Shown in pieces: positions 1 through 9,053 of a stretch of DNA of 64,000 nt. The stretch comes from Burkholderiales bacterium. Lineage in GTDB: Bacteria; Pseudomonadota; Gammaproteobacteria; Burkholderiales; Casimicrobiaceae. Positions within the stretch are counted from its first letter, which is position 1. Each line of letters opens with the position of its first letter. The notes beneath the pieces were generated by a model, which did no database searches, had not been told where the DNA came from, and was given only the letters and a program-made list of their open reading frames with translations. A program made the position numbers and the translations under genes. The stretch covers positions 62,001 through 126,000 of the forward strand of contig JADZDD010000025.1 of the NCBI GenBank assembly GCA_020851235.1, written 5' to 3'.

Positions 1-410
1 ACGATCTCGCGTTGCTCGGTGCCCGCCAGCATGCGCGGGAATCCGATCACGTGCTGGCGCTGTTCGTCCAGCAGCGACACGCGGCGGCCGGCGCCCAGGA
101 GGTCGGTGCCCAGGAGTTCCCGCTGGGCATCCGTCAGCGGGCCCTCGCCCGGCTGGCCCGGACCGACGCCGAGCAGGTCGACCCACACGTCGATGTGGCC
201 GCGCACGAAGTCCCAGTTGCCGTGCTGCGCGTAGGCCTGGCGCACGCGCGGCAGCGCGGCCTCCATGCGTGCGATCGCCTGCTCGTTCAGGTAGCCGATG
301 AACAGGCGCTCGAAGTTCCAGTGCGCGGCTGCGCCCAGGGCCAACACCACCGCGGTGATGGTGGCCAGCACGGCGAGGAAGAGCTTGCCGGTGAGTCCCG
401 GTCGTCTCAT
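1..410 (-). CDS. Sensor histidine kinase, N-terminal part (cut by window edge)
   Basis: The reverse strand reads from an ATG at 410 out of the window, giving about 136 residues with no stop. After a basic start (MRRPGLTGK) there is one hydrophobic helix at about residues 9-27, then a mostly polar stretch that would be periplasmic and includes a WNFERLF segment. This is the usual N-terminus of a membrane sensor kinase of the BaeS/CpxA kind; HAMP, HisKA and ATPase domains would lie outside the window. It follows the doxX gene on the same strand after 58 bases, so the two may be co-transcribed. The sensed signal cannot be told from this fragment, and the kinase assignment rests on the N-terminal pattern only. 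Confidence 0.6.
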   Translation of the reverse strand, partial: MRRPGLTGKLFLAVLATITAVVLALGAAAHWNFERLFIGYLNEQAIARMEAALPRVRQAYAQHGNWDFVRGHIDVWVDLLGVGPGQPGEGPLTDAQRELLGTDLLGAGRRVSLLDEQRQHVIGFPRMLAGTEQREI

Positions 411-468
411 GACAGGCTGAACGATACGCGCGCCGGCATTGCGGACCCGGGCGGCGGCGACAGCCGCC

Positions 469-909
469 TCAGGCGGACGGCGCGCGCTCGAGGCTCGAAG
501 CGACGTCGCGGCGCGAGCGCAGCGCGTCGATGCTCCACGGACCGGCGCCCGCGACGCTGAAGTACAGGAAGATGAAGCAGAACAGGACCGCGGACTCGCC
601 GCCGTTCATCAGCGGAAACAGCGGCGCCTTCGCGGCGTGCGCGATGAAGTAGGCAAAGGCCATCAGTCCCGAGAGCACGAAGGCCACGGGCCGCGTGAAC
701 AGCCCGACGAGAAGCAGCGTGCCCCCGATGAGCTCCATCCAGCCGGCGATCCCGGACAGCGAGGTTGCCGGTGTTGCCGCCATTCGTTCGATGAACGGGA
801 CGCCGAGGTGCTTGGCCGTACCGTGGAGGAGGAACAGGTACGCCGAGACGATCCGGACGACGGACAGGAGCCGGGGTGCGAGATTGGCAGGGAAGGCAAG
901 CGCGGACAT
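469..909 (-). CDS. DoxX family membrane protein
   Basis: The 146-residue protein has four predicted membrane helices and the DoxX-type features FLLHGTAKHLG near residue 30 and GGTLLLVGLFTRP near residue 65. DoxX proteins are small inner-membrane proteins; some are subunits of quinone oxidoreductases or take part in redox stress responses, but no reaction can be assigned here. The start at 909 was chosen because the protein then begins just before the first helix (MSALAFPANL). It is divergent from the RND efflux operon, with a 267-base shared upstream region in which I recognised no clear promoter or operator. Confidence 0.85.
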   Translation of the reverse strand: MSALAFPANLAPRLLSVVRIVSAYLFLLHGTAKHLGVPFIERMAATPATSLSGIAGWMELIGGTLLLVGLFTRPVAFVLSGLMAFAYFIAHAAKAPLFPLMNGGESAVLFCFIFLYFSVAGAGPWSIDALRSRRDVASSLERAPSA

Positions 910-1176
910 GGGACGTTTCTCCAGGGGCAAGGAAGAGTGGCGCGGCGGGCCGGAATCGACCGTGATCTTCAGCGATCGCGTCCCGACCCGCATGCCGTGA
1001 TGATGCGTTGCGAATGTGGAGGAAATGCGGAGATTCGTCCATGGTCGTGGCGCAGCGTTGAGCTCGCAGGCGCCGGCTTCGCGGGCCGATGCCCGATCGG
1101 AGCCGTTGCCACCCTCCAAATTTGCTCCACATTCCGGGCCGAAGATGCGGGTCATCCCGAAACGACGCCCCGTCTC

Positions 1177-2403
1177 ATGAACTCCATACCCATGCTTCCT
1201 CGCGCCGCGGCCTTCAGTATCCTGGCGCTTGCCGCCGCGGTGCTTGCCGGCTGCAGCGACGGCCGCAGCGCCACCGCGCCTGCCGTCGCGCGACCCACCG
1301 CGGTGGGCGTGGTCGAATTGCGCAGCGAACCGGTCACGCTGACCACCGAACTGTCGGGCCGCACCAGCGCACCGCTGGTGGCGGAGATCCGGCCGCAGGT
1401 CGGCGGCATCGTCAAGAGCCGGTCGTTCACCGAAGGTCAGCGCGTGCGCGCGGGCCAGGTGCTCTACCGGATCGACCCGGCGAGCTACGAGGCGGCGTAC
1501 GCGAGCGCGCAAGCCGCGGTCGCCAAGGCCGAGGCCACGGTCGAATCGGCGCGGCTGACCGCGCAGCGCCGCGCGGAGCTCGTGAAGATCGAGGCGATCA
1601 GCCAGCAGGACAGCCAGGACGCGCAGGCTGCGCAGAAACAGGCCGAGGCCGAGCTCGCGGCGGCCCGCGCGGCGCTGCGGAGCGCGCAGATCGACCTCGC
1701 GCGCACCTCGATCGCAAGCCCGATCGCGGGCGTCGTCGACGTCTCCACCGTCACGCCGGGAGCGCTCGTGACCGCCGCGCAGACGACCGCACTCACGACG
1801 GTGCGGCAGATCGACCCGATCCAGGTCGACATCACCCAGTCGAGCGCGGAAGTGCTGCGTCTCAAGCGCGAGATGGCGGAGGGCAAGCTCCAGGGTGCGG
1901 GCAGCGAGGCGCCGGTGGCGCTGATCCTCGAGGACGGCAGCACCTATGCGCACGCCGGAAAGCTCAGCGTCGCAGGCGTGTCGGTGAATGCCGGCACCGG
2001 CATGGTCACGCTGCGCGCGGTGTTTCCCAATCCCGACGGCCTGCTGCTGCCCGGCATGTACGTGCGCGCGCAGTTGCCGACCGCGAGGTCCGATGCGGCG
2101 CTCCTGGTGCCGCAGCAGGCGGTGAGCCGCAACGCCGCGGGCCAGGCGAGCGTGCTCGTGGTGGATGCGAACGACAAGGTGCACTCGCGCGTCATCGTCG
2201 CCGAGCGCGCGGTGGGCAATCGCTGGCTCGTGAACTCCGGCCTCGTCGCCGGCGAGCGCGTGATCGTCGAAGGCTCGCAGAAGGTCAAGGCCGGCGACAC
2301 GGTGCAGGCGCAACCGATTGCCGCCGCGTGGGCGGGGGCGCCGAAGCCCGCTGCCACGCCCGCCGTCACGCCGAAGACGACCGTGGCGTTGACCACGCGC
2401 TGA
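1177..2403 (+). CDS. RND efflux periplasmic adaptor (MexA/AcrA type lipoprotein)
   Basis: This 408-residue protein is the membrane fusion subunit that joins the inner-membrane pump to the outer-membrane channel. It has a lipoprotein signal (hydrophobic run ending LAGC, lipidated Cys near residue 24), a lipoyl/barrel-sandwich half (LVAEIRPQVGGIVKSR), a long alpha-helical hairpin rich in Ala/Gln/Glu (about residues 100-170), and the second half-motif ASPIAGVVDV. The start at 1177 gives the shortest basic leader; the ATG at 1192 is an alternative. The pump gene follows after 14 bases, so this is the first gene of a three-gene efflux operon. Substrates cannot be predicted from sequence alone. Confidence 0.93.
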   Translation: MNSIPMLPRAAAFSILALAAAVLAGCSDGRSATAPAVARPTAVGVVELRSEPVTLTTELSGRTSAPLVAEIRPQVGGIVKSRSFTEGQRVRAGQVLYRIDPASYEAAYASAQAAVAKAEATVESARLTAQRRAELVKIEAISQQDSQDAQAAQKQAEAELAAARAALRSAQIDLARTSIASPIAGVVDVSTVTPGALVTAAQTTALTTVRQIDPIQVDITQSSAEVLRLKREMAEGKLQGAGSEAPVALILEDGSTYAHAGKLSVAGVSVNAGTGMVTLRAVFPNPDGLLLPGMYVRAQLPTARSDAALLVPQQAVSRNAAGQASVLVVDANDKVHSRVIVAERAVGNRWLVNSGLVAGERVIVEGSQKVKAGDTVQAQPIAAAWAGAPKPAATPAVTPKTTVALTTR

Positions 2404-2417
2404 AGGAGACTTCGACC

Positions 2418-5400
2418 ATGGCACGCTACTTCATCGATCGCCCGATCTTCGCCTGGGTCCTGGCCATCGTCGTGATGCTGGCCGGCGCGCTGGCGATCAC
2501 CACGCTGCCGCTCGAGCAGTATCCGGACATCGCCCCCACGCAGGTCCGCATCAGCGCGAGCTATCCCGGCGCGTCGGCCAGGACCATCGAGGACTCGGTG
2601 ACCCAGGTCATCGAGCAGAAGATGAAGGGGCTCGACGGGTTGCAGTCGATGGCCTCGTCGAGCGCCTCGTCGGGCACCGCGGGCATCACGCTGAGCTTCG
2701 TCGCCGGCACCGACCCCGACGTCGCGCAGATGCAGGTGCAAAACAAGCTGCAGCAGGCGATGTCGCAGCTGCCGCAGGCGGTGCAAAGCCGCGGCGTCAC
2801 CGTCACCAAGAGCGGCAACGACTTCCTGCTCGTCGTCTCGTTCTACTCGGCCGACGGCAGCGCGTCGTCGATCACCATCGGCGACTACATCGCGTCGACC
2901 CTGGTCGACACCATCAGCCGCATCGACGGTGTGGGCGACGTGCAGACGCTCGGCACGCAGCACGCGATGCGCGTCTGGCTCGACCCGGCGAAGCTCGCCG
3001 CGCATGCGCTGATGCCCTCGGACGTCTCCGGCGCGATCCGCGCGCAGAACGCGCAGGTCGCGGCCGGCCAGGTGGGCGGATTGCCCGCCGCCAGCGGCCA
3101 AGAGCTCAACGTGACGATCACCGCGCGCAGCAAGCTGCAGACGGTGGCCGAGTTCGAGGACATCGCGGTCAAGACCGCCGCGGACGGCAGCGTGGTGCGG
3201 CTCTCCGACGTGGCGCGCGTCGAACTGGGCGGCGACAGCTACACGATCGCCACTCGCTACAAGGGCCAGCCCTCGGCGGCGATGGGCGTGACGCTCGCGT
3301 CGGGCGCCAACGCGATCGGCGTGGCCAACGCGGTCAAGGCGAAGCTCGCCGAGCTCGAACCGGGCTTCCCCTACCAGTTGAAGAGCGAGATGGCCTTCGA
3401 CACCACGCCCTTCGTCGAGAACTCGATCGAGGAGGTGGTCAAGACGCTCGCCGAGGCGGTGCTGCTGGTGGTGCTGATCATGTACCTGTTCCTGCAGAAC
3501 TGGCGCGCCACGCTGATCCCCGCGATCACAGTGCCGGTGGTGCTGCTCGGCACCTTCGGCGTGCTCGCCGCGGCCGGCTACTCGATCAACAGCCTGACGA
3601 TGTTCGGCATGGTGCTGGCGATCGGGCTCTTGGTCGACGACGCGATCGTCGTGGTCGAGAACGTCGAGCGGCTGATGGCGGAGAAGGAGCTCTCGCCGCG
3701 CGAGGCCACGCGCGAATCGATGGGCGAGATCACCGGCGCGCTGGTCGGCATCGCGCTCGTGCTCTCGGGCGTCTTCATCCCGATGGCCTTCTTCGGCGGA
3801 TCGACCGGCATCATCTACCGCCAGTTCTCGATCACCGTCGTCTCGGCGATGCTGCTGTCGGTGCTGGTGGCGCTCACGCTGACACCCGCGTTGTGCGCGA
3901 GCCTGCTCAAGCCGCCGGCACCGGGCGAGCCGCACGGCGCGCGTCGCGGCGTGCTCGGACGCTTCTTCGGCGCATTCAACCGCGGCTTCGAGCGCGGCGG
4001 CGCGGCGGTGCAGGGCGTGACCTCCAGCCTGCTCGCGCGCATCGGGCGCGCGATGCTCGTCTTCGCGCTGATGCTCGGCGCCATGGCGTTCCTGTACCAG
4101 CGCCTGCCGACCTCGTTCCTGCCCGGCGAAGACCAGGGCGTGCTGATGGCCGAGGTGCGCCTGCCTTCGGGCGCCACCAACGAGCGGCTGATCGCATCGA
4201 TGCGGCAGGTGGAGAACTGGCTCGGCCAGCAGGACGACATCGACGGCTACACGATGATCTCGGGCCTGGGTGGCGACCAGGCCACAGGCCGTGCCTTCAT
4301 CCGCCTCAAGGACTGGAGCGAGCGCCGCGGCGCCGGACAGAGTGCCGCGGAGATCGCCTCGCGCGCCAACCGCGAACTCGCGAGCCTGCGCGACGCGCGC
4401 GTATTCGTGATGCAGCCGCCGACGGTTCGCGGACTGGGATCCGCCAACGGATGGACGGTGCAGTTGCAGGATCGCGGCGGCCTGGGCCACGACGGCCTGA
4501 CGAAGGCGCGCGATCAGTTCCTCGAGCGCGCACGCAAGGACCCGGCGCTCGCGCAGGTGCGCGCGAGCGGCCTCGAGGACGCGCCGCAGTACGGCATCCG
4601 CATCGACGACCGCAAGGCTGGCGCGCTGGGGCTTGCCACCGGCGACATCGACGACACGCTGTCGACCGCGCTCGGCGGCGAGTACGTCAACGACTTCCTC
4701 GACCGCGGTCGCGTGAAGAAGGTCTACGTCCAGGGCGATGCGGCCTTCCGCATGGCGCCCGACAGCATCATGGGCTGGTTCGTGCGCAACGACCAGGGCG
4801 AGATGGTGCCGTTCTCCGCCTTCGCCAGCACCGGATGGACCTACGGCGCGCCCAAGCTCGAACGCTACGACGGCATGGGCACCTACGAGATCGTCGGCGA
4901 GGCTGCGCCGGGGGTGAGCTCTGGCAGCGCGATGGCGGCGGTGGAAGCGATCGTCGCGCAGCTGCCCGCGGGTGTCGGCATCGAATGGGCCGGCCAGTCG
5001 TACCAGGAGCGGCTGTCCGGTGCGCAGGCGCCGCTCCTGTACGCGATCTCGGTGCTCTTCGTGTTCCTGTGCATGGCCGCGCTCTACGAGAGCTGGTCGG
5101 TGCCGTTCTCGGTGATGCTGGTGGTCCCGCTGGGCGTGCTGGGCGCGCTCGGGCTCGCGCATCTCGCCGGGCTCAACAACGACGTGTTCTTCCAGGTCGG
5201 ACTGTTGACCACCGTGGGGCTCGCCGCGAAGAACGCGATCCTGATCGTCGAGTTCGCGATGCAGCGCGAGGCTGCCGGCGTGGCGCTGGTCGAGGCCACG
5301 CTGCAGGCGCTGCGCCTGCGGCTGCGGCCGATCCTGATGACCTCGCTCGCGTTCATGTTCGGCGTGCTGCCGCTCGCGCTCGCCAGCGGCGCAGGTGCCG

Positions 5401-5567
5401 CCAGCCGTCGCGCCATCGGCACCGGCGTGCTCGGTGGCATGCTGAGCGCCACCGTGCTGGGCGTGTTCTTCGTTCCGGTGTTCTACGTGCTGGTGCGCGG
5501 CTACTTCGAGCGCCGCGCGGCGAGGAAGGCGAAGCCGGCGCAAAGAGGCGTGGAGGCCGTGGTATGA
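2418..5567 (+). CDS. RND efflux pump, HAE1 family inner-membrane transporter
   Basis: The 1049-residue proton-driven exporter matches AcrB/MexB in length and layout: the N-terminal helix (RPIFAWVLAIVVM), a large periplasmic loop, helices 2-6, a second periplasmic loop, and helices 8-12. The TM4 proton-relay aspartates are present at exactly residues 407 and 408 (GLLVDDAIVVVENV), so it should be active. A strong ribosome site (GAAGGAGA) lies 8 bases before the ATG. The 3' end overlaps the outer-membrane factor gene by 4 bases. It works as a trimer with the adaptor upstream and the channel downstream to export amphiphilic compounds; the C-terminal tail after TM12 is short and basic. Confidence 0.95.
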   Translation: MARYFIDRPIFAWVLAIVVMLAGALAITTLPLEQYPDIAPTQVRISASYPGASARTIEDSVTQVIEQKMKGLDGLQSMASSSASSGTAGITLSFVAGTDPDVAQMQVQNKLQQAMSQLPQAVQSRGVTVTKSGNDFLLVVSFYSADGSASSITIGDYIASTLVDTISRIDGVGDVQTLGTQHAMRVWLDPAKLAAHALMPSDVSGAIRAQNAQVAAGQVGGLPAASGQELNVTITARSKLQTVAEFEDIAVKTAADGSVVRLSDVARVELGGDSYTIATRYKGQPSAAMGVTLASGANAIGVANAVKAKLAELEPGFPYQLKSEMAFDTTPFVENSIEEVVKTLAEAVLLVVLIMYLFLQNWRATLIPAITVPVVLLGTFGVLAAAGYSINSLTMFGMVLAIGLLVDDAIVVVENVERLMAEKELSPREATRESMGEITGALVGIALVLSGVFIPMAFFGGSTGIIYRQFSITVVSAMLLSVLVALTLTPALCASLLKPPAPGEPHGARRGVLGRFFGAFNRGFERGGAAVQGVTSSLLARIGRAMLVFALMLGAMAFLYQRLPTSFLPGEDQGVLMAEVRLPSGATNERLIASMRQVENWLGQQDDIDGYTMISGLGGDQATGRAFIRLKDWSERRGAGQSAAEIASRANRELASLRDARVFVMQPPTVRGLGSANGWTVQLQDRGGLGHDGLTKARDQFLERARKDPALAQVRASGLEDAPQYGIRIDDRKAGALGLATGDIDDTLSTALGGEYVNDFLDRGRVKKVYVQGDAAFRMAPDSIMGWFVRNDQGEMVPFSAFASTGWTYGAPKLERYDGMGTYEIVGEAAPGVSSGSAMAAVEAIVAQLPAGVGIEWAGQSYQERLSGAQAPLLYAISVLFVFLCMAALYESWSVPFSVMLVVPLGVLGALGLAHLAGLNNDVFFQVGLLTTVGLAAKNAILIVEFAMQREAAGVALVEATLQALRLRLRPILMTSLAFMFGVLPLALASGAGAASRRAIGTGVLGGMLSATVLGVFFVPVFYVLVRGYFERRAARKAKPAQRGVEAVV

Positions 5568-7033
5568 ACAGGACAACGACATTCAATCGGTCGAACCACT
5601 TCAGGTGGACCGCGCTGTCGCTGGCGGCGCTCCTGTCGGCTTGCGCGAACCTCGCGCCCGACTACCAGCGCCCGGCGGCGCCGGTGCCCGAGGCGTGGCC
5701 GGTGACGGCGACGGCGACGGTGGCGGGCGAGACGGCGGCCGCGGCCGATCTCGACTGGCAGGACTTCGTCCGCGACGAGCGGCTGCGCCGGACGATCGCG
5801 CTCGCGCTCGACAACAACCGCGACCTGCGCAAGGCGGTGGCGGCGATCGAGGAAGCGCGCGCCGCCTACCGTATCGAGGCTGCGGCGCAGTGGCCCTCGG
5901 TGACGGCGAGCGCGGGCCAGAGCGTGACGCGGACGACGGGCCGGGCGACGACGAGCGGCCCGTCGACGATCGCGCGGAGCTACAGCGCGGACGTCGGCGT
6001 CTCGGCGTTCGAGCTGGATTTCTTCGGCCGCGTCGCCAACCTGAAGGAGTCCGCGCTGCAGAGCTTCTTAGAGACCGAGGAGGCGCGGCGCAACACCGCG
6101 ATCGTGCTGGTGGCGGAGGTCGCGAGCGCGTGGCTCGCGACCTCCGCCGACCGTGCGCAACTCGCGCTCGCGCGCGAGACGCTCGCGAGCGAGCGCCGGA
6201 CCTACGAGATGACGCAGCAGCGGCGGGCGCTCGGCGCCGACTCGAGCCTCGCCGTGGCGCAGGCGCAGACCAGTGTGGAGGCCGCGCGCCGCGACGTCGC
6301 GAGCTTCGAGACGCAGGTGCAGCAGGACATCAATGCGCTGACGCTGCTGGTCGGCGCGAGCGTGCCCGAGGCCTGGCTGCCGCAGGCGTCCGACGGCGCG
6401 GCGACGGCTGCGGACACGACGCTCGTCGTCGGTGTGCCGGAGGGCCTGCCGTCGTCGCTGTTGCAGAACCGGCCCGACGTGCTGGCGGCCGAGCGTGCGT
6501 TGCGCGCCTCGAACGCCGACATCGGCGTCGCGCGCGCGGCGCTCTATCCGAGCATCAAGCTGACCGGCGCCGCGGGCATGGCTAGCATCAGCCTGGGCGA
6601 CCTGTTCCTCGGCGGCCTGTGGTCGTTCGCCCCGACGATCTCGCTGCCGATCTTCGACGGCGGCGCTTCGCGCGCGGGCGTCGAGCAGGCAACGGCGGCG
6701 AACGCGATACAGCTTGCGACCTACGAGAAGACGGTGCAGACCGCGTTCCGCGAAGTGGCGGACGCGCTGGCCGCGCGCGCGACCTTCACCGAGCGGCTCG
6801 CTGCGCAGGCGGCGCTGGTCGACGCATCGGGTCGCGCGTACACGCTCGCCGAAGCGAGCTGGAAGGGCGGGGCGAGCAGCTACCTCGAGGTGCTCGTCGC
6901 GCAGCGCGCGCTCTACGCGTCGCAGCAGACGCTGATCACGCTGCGCCAGGCCGAACAGGCGAACCGAGTCACGCTGTTCAAGGTGCTGGGCGGCGGGTGG
7001 AAGGACGGGGAAGGCGAGCGCGCGGCCGGGTGA
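5564..7033 (+). CDS. RND efflux outer-membrane factor, NodT/OprM family lipoprotein
   Basis: The 489-residue outer-membrane channel subunit has a lipoprotein signal with lipobox LSAC, followed by NLAPDYQRP, the typical start of mature OprM-like proteins. Two OEP repeats follow, with long helical hairpins (about residues 70-270 and 300-480), and the conserved segment [29 protein letters not shown] split across the second repeat. The start codon overlaps the stop of the pump gene (ATGA), so translation is coupled. It closes the three-gene efflux operon; no dedicated repressor is adjacent, unlike many mex-type operons. Confidence 0.93.
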   Translation: MNRTTTFNRSNHFRWTALSLAALLSACANLAPDYQRPAAPVPEAWPVTATATVAGETAAAADLDWQDFVRDERLRRTIALALDNNRDLRKAVAAIEEARAAYRIEAAAQWPSVTASAGQSVTRTTGRATTSGPSTIARSYSADVGVSAFELDFFGRVANLKESALQSFLETEEARRNTAIVLVAEVASAWLATSADRAQLALARETLASERRTYEMTQQRRALGADSSLAVAQAQTSVEAARRDVASFETQVQQDINALTLLVGASVPEAWLPQASDGAATAADTTLVVGVPEGLPSSLLQNRPDVLAAERALRASNADIGVARAALYPSIKLTGAAGMASISLGDLFLGGLWSFAPTISLPIFDGGASRAGVEQATAANAIQLATYEKTVQTAFREVADALAARATFTERLAAQAALVDASGRAYTLAEASWKGGASSYLEVLVAQRALYASQQTLITLRQAEQANRVTLFKVLGGGWKDGEGERAAG

Positions 7034-7182
7034 GCGAGGTTCGTGCGAGTGCGCTCGCCGCTCGTGTGCACGCGACGGCCCCGACGCCGGGAGTCCGATA
7101 CACTTCAGGCGCGTCGGGTCATGGCGCCGATGACGCCTTGGATTTACTATCGTGGGTGGCGTCCGCGTCCGGAGGGTCTTGC

Positions 7183-7575
7183 ATGGCAGCCAAACCGATC
7201 GGGATCATCGTGGTGTCGGGAACGCGGGAACGCCTGCAGATGGCGGCGATGACCGCGGCGGTGGGTGCGGTCAGCGGCAGTGCGGTGACCGTATTCCTGT
7301 CGATGAATTCACTCGGGTATTTCCGGCGCGGCAACAGCGACGAAGCGCCGCCGGAAGGCCCGTTCGGCGAACTGCTGTCGCGGAAGAAGGCACCCGGATT
7401 CCGGGCACTGTTCGAGCAGGCCGTCGAGTTGGGCGGCGCCAGGATTCATCCGTGCTCCATGGCCATGGACGTGCTCGGACTCGAGCGCGATGCGCTGGAG
7501 CCCTACCTGGGCGAGCCGCTCGGTCTGACCAGGTTTCTCGACGACACCGGTGATGCCCAAGTGTGGACGTTTTGA
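7183..7575 (+). CDS. DsrE-family sulfur-relay protein
   Basis: A soluble 130-residue DsrE/DsrF-like protein, first gene of a four-gene operon with tusA, an SQR-like flavoprotein and a DUF1641 protein. The opening beta strand ([11 protein letters not shown]) and the [14 protein letters not shown] strand fit the DsrE fold. A conserved-looking Cys sits in HPCSMAMD near residue 92, where DsrE-family proteins bind persulfide sulfur. I infer a role in handing sulfane sulfur to or from TusA. It differs from the second DsrE-like protein at 16693-17073, so the locus has two relay proteins. The exact DsrE subtype is uncertain. A GGAGG ribosome site precedes the ATG. Confidence 0.82.
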   Translation: MAAKPIGIIVVSGTRERLQMAAMTAAVGAVSGSAVTVFLSMNSLGYFRRGNSDEAPPEGPFGELLSRKKAPGFRALFEQAVELGGARIHPCSMAMDVLGLERDALEPYLGEPLGLTRFLDDTGDAQVWTF

Positions 7576-7645
7576 CGGTGACGCCCGGCATGCGCGCGAC
7601 GCTCCGGCTTGAGCCCGCCCGCTGCAGGCAACGACAGGAGAGAGC

Positions 7646-7876
7646 ATGAGCGACCGGAAAGTCATCGACGCCCGCGGCAGCTTTTGCCCGGGACCCTTGA
7701 TGGAGCTCATCGCCGGGATGAAGCTCGCGCAGGTGGGTGAGGAGCTCGAACTCCTGTCCACGGACAAGGGCTCGGCCAACGACGTTCCGGAGTGGATTCG
7801 CAAGGTCGGTCACGAGATACTCGACAATCGGGAGGAGCTCGGGGTTTGGCACATCGTAGTGAAAAAAATGAAGTGA
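7646..7876 (+). CDS. tusA: TusA-family sulfur carrier protein
   Basis: A 76-residue protein matching TusA/SirA in size, with the family motif CPGPLMEL beginning at Cys14, the residue that carries a persulfide. The rest follows the usual beta-alpha-beta-alpha-beta-beta order, ending in a lysine-rich tail. In sulfur oxidisers with the Dsr or sHdr pathway, TusA is a central cytoplasmic donor that receives sulfur from rhodanese/DsrE proteins and passes it to the oxidising complex. Its place between dsrE and an SQR-like gene, next to the sHdr operon, supports that role over tRNA thiolation. Confidence 0.93.
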   Translation: MSDRKVIDARGSFCPGPLMELIAGMKLAQVGEELELLSTDKGSANDVPEWIRKVGHEILDNREELGVWHIVVKKMK

Positions 7877-7910
7877 TACCGTTTCGGCCTCACGCCTCAA
7901 GGAGAAGCGC

Positions 7911-9044
7911 ATGAAGATACTCATCGTCGGTGGTGGCATGGGAGGAACGATCCTGGCGAACAACCTCGCCCGGCGACTGCCCGCAGAACTCAAGGCCGGC
8001 AAGGCGCGAATCACCATGCTGTCCGCGTCGGACAAGCACATGTATCAGCCGGGGCTGCTCTATCTCGCATTCGGTCGCACGACGCCGGACGAGCTGTATC
8101 GCGACCAGGCGAGCCTGCTCGAACCCGGAATCAAGTTCTTCGTCGATCCGGTCGAGCAGTTCCTCCTCGACAAGAACCAGGTGAAGACCAAGAGCGGCAA
8201 GACCTACGACTACGACGTCATGGTGATCGCGACCGGATCGCGACCAGTGCCCGAGACGATCCCGGGCCTCGCCGAGCATTCGGAGACCTTCTACACCGAG
8301 GAGACCGCGGTCAAGATGTTCCGGCGTCTGCAGGGCTTCGAAGGCGGCCGTGTCGTGATCGCCGTGGGTGTGCCGCACAAGTGCCCCATGGCGCCGCTCG
8401 AGATCACGTTCATGCTCCACGATTACTTCAAGGATCGGGGGCTCCTCGACAAGGTGAAGCTCCACTACACCTACCCCATCGGACGCGTGCACAGCCTCGA
8501 GAACGTCGCCAAGTGGGCGGCGCCGGAGTTCGATCGCCTCGGCATCACCTACGAGACGCTCTTCAACATCAAGGAGGTGGATGGCAAGGCCAAGGTCGTG
8601 CACAGCGAGGAGGGGACGCAGGCGCCCTTCGATCTGCTCATCTCGATTCCGGCGCATCGCGGCATGGAGGTGATCGAGAAGAACGGCCTGGGCCAAGGGG
8701 GCTGGATCCCGACCAACCGGACGCGACTCAACATGGAAGGTCGTGACAACGTGTTCGCGCTCGGCGACACGACCAACATTCCGATCAGCAAGGCGGGCTC
8801 GACCGCGCACTTCGAGGCCGAGGCCCTGGGCGAGAACATCGCGGCGATGGTCAAGCTCGGCGCGCCGGTGCGTGACTACGACGGCAAGGTGTTCTGCTTC
8901 ATCGAGGCGGGCAAGGATCGCGCGACGTACGCGATGTTCGACTACCAGAATCCGCCGCAACCCAAGGAGCCCACGCGCGCGGTGCACTGGTTCAAGATGG
9001 CGTACAACAAGTTGTACTGGGTCTCGGCCCGCGGCCTGCTTTGA
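7911..9044 (+). CDS. Sulfide:quinone reductase-like FAD-dependent oxidoreductase
   Basis: A 377-residue flavoprotein of the SQR/flavocytochrome-c sulfide dehydrogenase group. The N-terminal dinucleotide fold is VGGGMGG (residues 6-12), a second FAD segment is VMVIATGS (103-110), and the C-terminal FAD contact is NVFALGDTTNIP (280-291). Cys158 (HKCPMAP) and Cys329 (KVFCFIEAG) match the two redox cysteines of SQR, while the third cysteine of classical SQRs is not seen. There is no signal peptide, so it acts on the cytoplasmic face. I infer that it oxidises sulfide or a protein-bound sulfane. The downstream DUF1641 gene follows after 9 bases, a pairing common for SQR-like genes in prokaryotes. 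Confidence 0.85.
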   Translation: MKILIVGGGMGGTILANNLARRLPAELKAGKARITMLSASDKHMYQPGLLYLAFGRTTPDELYRDQASLLEPGIKFFVDPVEQFLLDKNQVKTKSGKTYDYDVMVIATGSRPVPETIPGLAEHSETFYTEETAVKMFRRLQGFEGGRVVIAVGVPHKCPMAPLEITFMLHDYFKDRGLLDKVKLHYTYPIGRVHSLENVAKWAAPEFDRLGITYETLFNIKEVDGKAKVVHSEEGTQAPFDLLISIPAHRGMEVIEKNGLGQGGWIPTNRTRLNMEGRDNVFALGDTTNIPISKAGSTAHFEAEALGENIAAMVKLGAPVRDYDGKVFCFIEAGKDRATYAMFDYQNPPQPKEPTRAVHWFKMAYNKLYWVSARGLL

Positions 9045-9053
9045 GGAGGGACC

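Noticed and set aside
439..1176. Long plus-strand open frame running through the doxX region into the efflux adaptor
   Set aside because: Before 1177 the translation is arginine/glutamate-rich low-complexity sequence typical of the antisense of a GC-rich gene; the lipoprotein signal only starts at 1177, and doxX on the other strand explains the region.
1944..5582. 1212-residue minus-strand open frame opposite the RND pump
   Set aside because: His/Arg/Glu-rich composition without domains; it is the antisense reading of the pump and adaptor genes.
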